This document shows positions 13,552 through 17,387 of a stretch of 17,387 nucleotides of DNA, one piece after another (the first letter of the stretch is position 1; the number at the start of each line of letters is the position of its first letter). The notes beneath the pieces are model-generated. The model was given only the letters and a program-made list of their open reading frames with translations, had not been told where the DNA came from and ran no database searches. The stretch covers positions 1 through 17,387 of the forward strand of contig VXZL01000132.1 in NCBI GenBank assembly GCA_009845505.1, given 5' to 3'. Both the position numbers and the translations under genes were made by a program. The stretch comes from Candidatus Poribacteria bacterium (GTDB lineage: Bacteria; Poribacteria; WGA-4E; WGA-3G).

Positions 13552-14628
13552 TTATAATTTCGCCTTTAGCTCAGCGAGGTCTTTGTCAATTGAAGATTCT
13601 TTCGCATAACTCGAAAATTCGCGTTCTGATCTCGTATCTTGATATGCGACATCCATTTCAGCGGCAGCTTTTGCCAAAGTTGCTGCCTCGGTTGCGTCTT
13701 GTTCCATCTTCGTAAGCGTTTCAAACGCCTTATTGTCTTGTATCTCATTTAGCATCTCACGGAGGTGTGCTTCGGCATCAACGTTCCTGTGTTGTGCAAC
13801 GACGGTGGTCTTTTGCTCGTCTGCTTCTATCACTTTCTGTTGCAGGTGTTCGAGGAGATCACTGAGTGCTTGGACGACCTGTTTCTGATCTTCCCATTGG
13901 GTCCTATATTTCTCTGCCAATTGTTTATACTCGTTTCGTTTTTCGATGTCTTCGCGAGCCAAGTCTTCACGTCCAGCGTTGAGGTTAATAACAGCCCGTT
14001 CTTGCCATCTTTCTACTTGCGCGACGGCCCCTTCGTAAGCGTCGTGAAACTGCTTTTCAACGCCGATAGAGGCATCAACTTTCTGGCATGCCGCTGAGAG
14101 TTTACTTTTCATCTCAACGATTGCAGCCTCTAAAACCATTTCAGGTTCTTCGGTTTCAGTGTGTTCTAACTCAGGTTCAAATTCCACAACGACGGTCTCA
14201 GCGAACTTATCTCCGAGACGTTGCCGTTTCTTTCCGAATGACCAGAAGAAGTCTAAGGGTTGAAGGAGACCTGCAAATCGACGGAGGAAGGCATATTTGA
14301 AGGTGCAAGGTTTACCGTCTTTTAGTCGGATGACCTGTAGAGACAATAATTTTTTTCCGATGCCCTGACCGTTTCTGAAACCGTCAATGAAAAATAGACC
14401 GAATGCCCATAAAGCAGCACTAATAAGCGCATAGACGCTGAATGTAACACTCGCTTTCAACATATTAGAGAATTCTGTATGGAAAAACAAAATTGCTACC
14501 AACGCAAAAAGAAAGCCGAAAACCGATTGCGTGGCACCTATGAGTGCGAGGTCTATAAAGAGGGCGTATAACCGCTTCATTCGGGATCCTAATTTAAACG
14601 TTTTGCCTGCGATTTTGATTGATTTCAT
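13552..14628 (-). CDS. RDD membrane domain fused to PspA/IM30 (ESCRT-III-like) domain
   Basis: This 358-residue protein joins two known families. Residues about 14-150 form an RDD domain: R16...D26 on the first helix (RMKRLYALFIDLALIG), further helices at about 35-50 and 62-82, and the closing KKRQRLGDKFAETVVV with D140. Residues about 162-358 form a PspA/Vipp1-type coiled coil: PEMVLEAAIVEMKSKL aligns with the helix-1 start of PspA, VERWQERA...GREDLAREDIEKR with its EWQEKA...EREDLAR hairpin tip, and the end is LAELKAKL as in PspA. PspA proteins form ESCRT-III-like polymers on stressed inner membranes; here the N-terminal amphipathic helix is replaced by a permanent membrane anchor. ATG 14628 is chosen over the longer frame because the RDD domain starts there. 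It leads the group reading into the sulfatase. Confidence 0.88.
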   Translation of the reverse strand: MKSIKIAGKTFKLGSRMKRLYALFIDLALIGATQSVFGFLFALVAILFFHTEFSNMLKASVTFSVYALISAALWAFGLFFIDGFRNGQGIGKKLLSLQVIRLKDGKPCTFKYAFLRRFAGLLQPLDFFWSFGKKRQRLGDKFAETVVVEFEPELEHTETEEPEMVLEAAIVEMKSKLSAACQKVDASIGVEKQFHDAYEGAVAQVERWQERAVINLNAGREDLAREDIEKRNEYKQLAEKYRTQWEDQKQVVQALSDLLEHLQQKVIEADEQKTTVVAQHRNVDAEAHLREMLNEIQDNKAFETLTKMEQDATEAATLAKAAAEMDVAYQDTRSEREFSSYAKESSIDKDLAELKAKL

Positions 14629-14686
14629 TTTGACACAACCTTGCGCTTTTCGTGGGAACTTGGAAAGATAGATGTATGTTCTATCC

Positions 14687-14910
14687 TTACTAAACTTTGG
14701 ACAATTTTTAGTGCACACCTTTCGCTCCGCTGGGGCTTGCTGTTGTGGATAGTGGCGTTTCTATAGACCTTTCGCTCCGCTGGGGCTTGCGTCTGGGTTG
14801 ATTTGTGTCTATTTTTCTCCGAGTTGGGTTTGGGCATGGAACTTGAAGAAAAATCAGAGATGCTTTGAAAATGGGCATCATCCACACAGAAATTGTCCAA
14901 ACCTTAGTTA
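14687..14910. mobile_element. About 220-bp terminal-inverted-repeat element
   Basis: CTAAACTTTGGACAATTT (14690-14707) at the left and its near-complement on the right (AAATTGTCCAAACCTTAG, 14890-14907) form inverted ends with two mismatches in 18. TTA flanks both sides (14687-14689, 14908-14910), a possible 3-bp target duplication. The inside holds a 24-bp direct repeat and no gene. It fills most of the 370-bp gap upstream of the RDD-PspA gene and may carry or disturb its promoter. Confidence 0.6.
14717..14790. repeat. Two 24-bp direct repeats, 50-bp period
   Basis: The units at 14717-14740 and 14767-14790 are identical over 24 bp (ACCTTTCGCTCCGCTGGGGC plus TTGC). They lie in the left half of the inverted-repeat element. 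Two units with a 26-bp spacer and no leader or cas genes do not make a CRISPR. Confidence 0.7.
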
Positions 14911-14986
14911 ATAGAGTCTACAATGGACAAACAGGATAGTTAAATTCTGTGTACACACTGCTGAAATCTTAAGGCTGTCGCTCAGT

Positions 14987-15008
14987 ATTATGCTTTCATT
15001 ATGCTTTC
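14987..15008. repeat. 11-bp tandem duplication at a stop codon
   Basis: ATTATGCTTTC occurs twice head to tail (14987-14997, 14998-15008), covering the end of the PD-(D/E)XK gene. The second unit contains the TAA stop at 15001-14999. Confidence 0.7.
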
Positions 15009-15604
15009 TGATCTACCATACTTGCGAGGATGCCGAGGATCTTGTCGCATTGTGCGATTGTATAGATTGTCATGTCAATATGCAGCTTTTGCCCGTCTAA
15101 TTTGAGGAATTGCCATTCTGTTCCTGTCGTGCTAGCCCCATAAACAGAAAATATACTGTTTTCTTTTTCGTGATTAAAGTGCTGTGCTGCGATCATCTCA
15201 GCAACACATTGTCCAAATCCGAGTTTAGGTTCAGCGTTCTTTGCCTCAACTAGCGCGATGACCGGTGCCTCGAGAAAAAATTGCTCTGGCGACAAACTTA
15301 TCAAAAAGTCGCATACGCCCGTTAAGCCCTTTTCTGCATCGACACTGAAATCAATCCCGGAAAAGAGACTGATGCGGCGATCGAAATGCTCTCGGAGCTC
15401 AAACAAGACATTCGCGACTATCAACTCCGAGCGTGCTTTCTCTGTTCCTATCGCGACGGCTAAAGGGACTTTTTTTCGCAAATCATCCGTGAAATGTGAG
15501 CCCGGTGTTATAGGTTCTATCCCAGAAAAGAGATCTATAGACCCAATCGTTTGCAATTCAAAGGCTGTTCGCACTGATTCCAAAGTGAAATTACTATAAG
15601 CCAT
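14999..15604 (-). CDS. PD-(D/E)XK-fold protein of unknown function (second of two)
   Basis: This 201-residue protein resembles a conserved family that I recall as abundant in cyanobacteria and other environmental bacteria, without a proven function. The landmarks are YSNFTLESVRTAF at the N-terminus, KARSELIVANVLFELR (56-71), ISLFSGIDFSVD, then D99 (GVCDF), E120-A-K122 (VIALVEAKN) and GQCVAEMIAAQ with Q132: the D...E-x-K...Q pattern of the PD-(D/E)XK nuclease fold. The C-terminus is IFSVYGASTTGTEWQFLKLD...DKILGILASM. The fold suggests nucleic-acid binding or cleavage, but activity is unproven. TAGGAGG precedes ATG 15604. It starts 54 nt after the Gfo/Idh/MocA stop, so it is likely in that transcript. 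A distant paralogue lies at 11976-11299. Confidence 0.8.
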   Translation of the reverse strand: MAYSNFTLESVRTAFELQTIGSIDLFSGIEPITPGSHFTDDLRKKVPLAVAIGTEKARSELIVANVLFELREHFDRRISLFSGIDFSVDAEKGLTGVCDFLISLSPEQFFLEAPVIALVEAKNAEPKLGFGQCVAEMIAAQHFNHEKENSIFSVYGASTTGTEWQFLKLDGQKLHIDMTIYTIAQCDKILGILASMVDQKA

Positions 15605-15658
15605 CGGATAGACCTCCTAAGTGTGATAGGGCTCAGACACCGAGACCGGTCCAACACA

Positions 15659-16717
15659 TCATAAGGTCGGTACGGTCACCGCGACTTCACGTCCACCGGC
15701 GTTTGAGGAATCAATCACGCCTTGAATGATGACGTTGGTGAGCATAACACCATACGGGTCAATCGGTGAGGATTTACCTTCACGGACAGCATCAACAAAG
15801 GCGTTATCTTCGGCGTGGAACACGTCAACCGATTCAAATTCAGTGAACTCTTGATCGAAGATTTCACCATCTTTGTCGCCGTAAACGCGGACCCCTTCCT
15901 CGGGACCTCGGACTTCACCGATACCGAGACGGAGCCCTGCTTTTTTACCGAGGAAAATCGTTCCACCCAGCGAATCCATGTTCATGCACCAACAGGTCTT
16001 AAAGACCATGCGCGCCCCGTTTTCAAAGACGACCCAACCGACGCCAAAATCTTCAACTTCAGTCTCCTTAAGTGCAGGATTCCATGTGTTGTGGAGACTG
16101 AGGTAGTTAGAGGTAATACCAGAGACGGCGACAGGCTTCGGGTGTCCCATCAGATAGAGCGCGGTATCTAAGGCATAGACCCCGATATCGGCAGATGCGC
16201 CCAAACCGGCTGTTGCTTTTACGATAAAACTACCCCCCGGATTTCCGCGGCGGCGATCGGCAACGGTTTCGACGTAATAGATGTCGCCTAAAGTGCCAGC
16301 GTCAACGATTTCTTTTGCTTTAATGACTTGTGCTGAATATCGGAGTTTAAGTCCGATCATTAGGATTTTATTGTTTTCTTTTGCGGCGCGCCACATTTCC
16401 GCGGCGGCATTGAGTGTCGCCTCCATCGGCTTTTCGCAGAAGACGTGTTTACCTGCGTTGAGTGCGGCGACAGTCGGTGCGGCATGCACACCTGTTGGGG
16501 TACAGACGTAGACAGCCTCAATCTCGTCCATTTTGAGCATTTCGTTGTAGTCAGAAAATGTGCGTTTGATGCCCCAACGCTCTTTCGCGCGTTCGAGGTT
16601 TGCTGGCACGAGGTCGGCGGAGGCGATTATTTCTGCGCCATCAATGTTAGCGATGGTGCCACAATGCGCCTGTGCGATACCACCTGCGCCAATTAAGCCT
16701 AATTTAACTGTTCTCAT
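15659..16717 (-). CDS. Gfo/Idh/MocA-family oxidoreductase
   Basis: This 352-residue NAD(P)-dependent enzyme acts on sugars, inositols or related alcohols. The Rossmann motif GLIGAGGIAQAH (7-18), the EKP motif in HVFCEKPMEATL and the catalytic-region segment GASADIGVYALDTALYLMG are present; in the last, the usual histidine after DIGV is replaced by tyrosine, although assignment of the catalytic residue varies in this family. A C-terminal beta-sheet domain with W-rich segments (GWVVFENGARMVFKTCW) follows. ATG 16717 with GGAGACC was chosen; the frame is open 19 codons further but that part lacks family features and overlaps the promoter. It leads a transcript continuing into the PD-(D/E)XK gene. 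Substrate unknown. Confidence 0.93.
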   Translation of the reverse strand: MRTVKLGLIGAGGIAQAHCGTIANIDGAEIIASADLVPANLERAKERWGIKRTFSDYNEMLKMDEIEAVYVCTPTGVHAAPTVAALNAGKHVFCEKPMEATLNAAAEMWRAAKENNKILMIGLKLRYSAQVIKAKEIVDAGTLGDIYYVETVADRRRGNPGGSFIVKATAGLGASADIGVYALDTALYLMGHPKPVAVSGITSNYLSLHNTWNPALKETEVEDFGVGWVVFENGARMVFKTCWCMNMDSLGGTIFLGKKAGLRLGIGEVRGPEEGVRVYGDKDGEIFDQEFTEFESVDVFHAEDNAFVDAVREGKSSPIDPYGVMLTNVIIQGVIDSSNAGGREVAVTVPTL

Positions 16718-16749
16718 TTTGGTCTCCTCATTAGATATATCTCCTCTTG

Positions 16750-16779
16750 ATTGTATCCTATTTTTCTTTTGCAAGTCAA
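16750..16779 (-). promoter_or_regulatory. Sigma-70 promoter of the Gfo/Idh/MocA gene
   Basis: On the minus strand TTGACT (16779-16774), an 18-bp spacer and TACAAT (16755-16750). The start near 16743 gives a short leader of about 25 nt. A 10-bp palindrome AGATATATCT (16733-16742) lies exactly at the predicted start and could be an operator. Confidence 0.6.
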
Positions 16780-16795
16780 GGGAAAATTGAATCGC

Positions 16796-16973
16796 GGATT
16801 AGGGGTGGGTATCTGTCTGGATCGCGGAGGACGCGGATTTTTCACACATCTTGTCGTCAGAAGCAGGATTTGCGGGATTATTAGGATTGTGGATAGGAGT
16901 TGACGGATAAGGATTAGCGGTGGGTATCTGTCTGAATCACGGATTATCGCGGATTGCGCGGAGGACGCGGATT
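16796..16973. repeat. Degenerate direct repeats rich in CGCGGATT
   Basis: Two long units share GGTGGGTATCTGTCTG (16804-16819 and 16919-16934) and CGCGGAGGACGCGGATT (16823-16839 and 16957-16973); the second unit carries extra CGGATT copies between these blocks. The spacing is irregular, so this is a decayed intergenic repeat rather than a CRISPR. It occupies most of the 314-bp gap between 16718 and 17031, in which no gene is seen. Confidence 0.65.
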
Positions 16974-17031
16974 GGGATCCTTTTTTGCGAGGTTCGCCTA
17001 AGTTTCGTAGGAAGGATATGTTTATAGAAAC

Positions 17032-17364
17032 TTATACCGGAACTTTCGTCGATTTGTGACTCAATGCAGCAAGACACGCACCTAACATATTCTCAACCTC
17101 TTGCCGTGTATCATCCCGCAACGGCCCCGAAAGCGCGGCACGATACAGATTCACCGCGCGACTCGGTTCTCCTGCCTTCTCATAACACGATGCTGCACTG
17201 ATACGATGGATCGCACCCTCTAATTCTCTACCAAGTGCATCAAGCATCGGTGCGATATGTTCCTCATAAGTCGCAGCAGACAGCCAAAGCGGTTGTGCCG
17301 TTTCCGTCATACCGACTTCCCACAATGCCCGTGCTTTGGAGAGGATCTCTGACTTTCGGCTCAT
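17032..17364 (-). CDS. Small TPR-like helical protein of unknown function
   Basis: This 110-residue, all-helical, soluble protein contains at least one tetratricopeptide-like helix pair (about residues 57-78, ISAASCYEKAGEPSRAVNLY), preceded by a similar helix (SKARALWEVGMTETAQPLWLSA). It has no signal peptide, membrane helix or catalytic motif. Such short TPR-type proteins usually mediate protein contacts. ATG 17364 begins MSRKSEILSKARALW; the upstream bases AAAAAAAAC give no clear ribosome binding site, and the promoter and any upstream partner lie beyond the window edge. Confidence 0.65.
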   Translation of the reverse strand: MSRKSEILSKARALWEVGMTETAQPLWLSAATYEEHIAPMLDALGRELEGAIHRISAASCYEKAGEPSRAVNLYRAALSGPLRDDTRQEVENMLGACLAALSHKSTKVPV

Positions 17365-17387
17365 GTTTTTTTTGAGTGTCTTCGTGT

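Noticed and set aside
14717..14790. Two identical 24-bp repeats as a mini-CRISPR
   Set aside because: Only two units, no leader or cas genes, and they lie within an inverted-repeat element.
14625..14900. A 91-codon minus-strand frame across the inverted-repeat element
   Set aside because: It is built from repeat DNA, has no ribosome binding site and overlaps the RDD-PspA start.
16796..16973. CRISPR-like array in the 3' spacer
   Set aside because: Only two imperfect units with irregular spacing and no cas genes.

Overview
The window looks like a chromosomal segment of an uncultured Gram-negative bacterium. The mix of a formylglycine-type sulfatase, a phytanoyl-CoA dioxygenase-family protein, a Gfo/Idh/MocA oxidoreductase, an aldo/keto reductase, small palindromic intergenic repeats and a TnpB element resembles Candidatus Poribacteria. 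That assignment is an inference from gene content, not a search result. A lipoprotein, an outer-membrane barrel and Lol-type architecture imply a diderm envelope. No rRNA, tRNA or CRISPR array was seen.

Layout. At 1-300 is the 3' end of a uridine kinase gene. At 301-1681 two Hsp20 genes form an operon behind two near-identical sigma-54 (-24/-12) promoters and end at a bidirectional hairpin terminator. At 1704-2462 an aquaporin-type channel is encoded on the minus strand with its own sigma-70 promoter. At 2694-4033 lies an IS200/IS605-type element that carries only tnpB. Its left end abuts the -10 box of a strong promoter. Its right end has the GAAT/hairpin/TCAA arrangement known from IS608 and an omega-RNA-like 3' end. 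A small cupin gene (4088-4393) follows and has probably been separated from its promoter by this insertion.

From 4440 to the end every gene is on the minus strand. Reading in the direction of transcription (high to low coordinates): a TPR-like small protein (17364-17032); a repeat-rich spacer; a Gfo/Idh/MocA oxidoreductase and a PD-(D/E)XK-fold protein (16717-14999); a 220-bp terminal-inverted-repeat element; then a close-packed group of an RDD-PspA fusion, a sulfatase, a second PD-(D/E)XK-fold protein and a PhyH-family dioxygenase (14628-10429, gaps of 33-58 nt). After that come an aldo/keto reductase overlapping by ATGA a beta-barrel gene whose signal peptide has been cut off by in-frame stops, a 105-bp MITE, and an oligopeptide-type ABC binding protein, permease and small membrane protein (8012-4440).

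The most unusual gene is the RDD-PspA fusion, in which an RDD membrane domain stands where PspA/Vipp1 proteins normally carry their N-terminal amphipathic helix. Other notable points are the tandem sigma-54 control of small heat-shock proteins, a pseudoknotted leader plus 5-codon minicistron ahead of tnpB, and several miniature palindromic or inverted-repeat elements placed in regulatory or coding positions.
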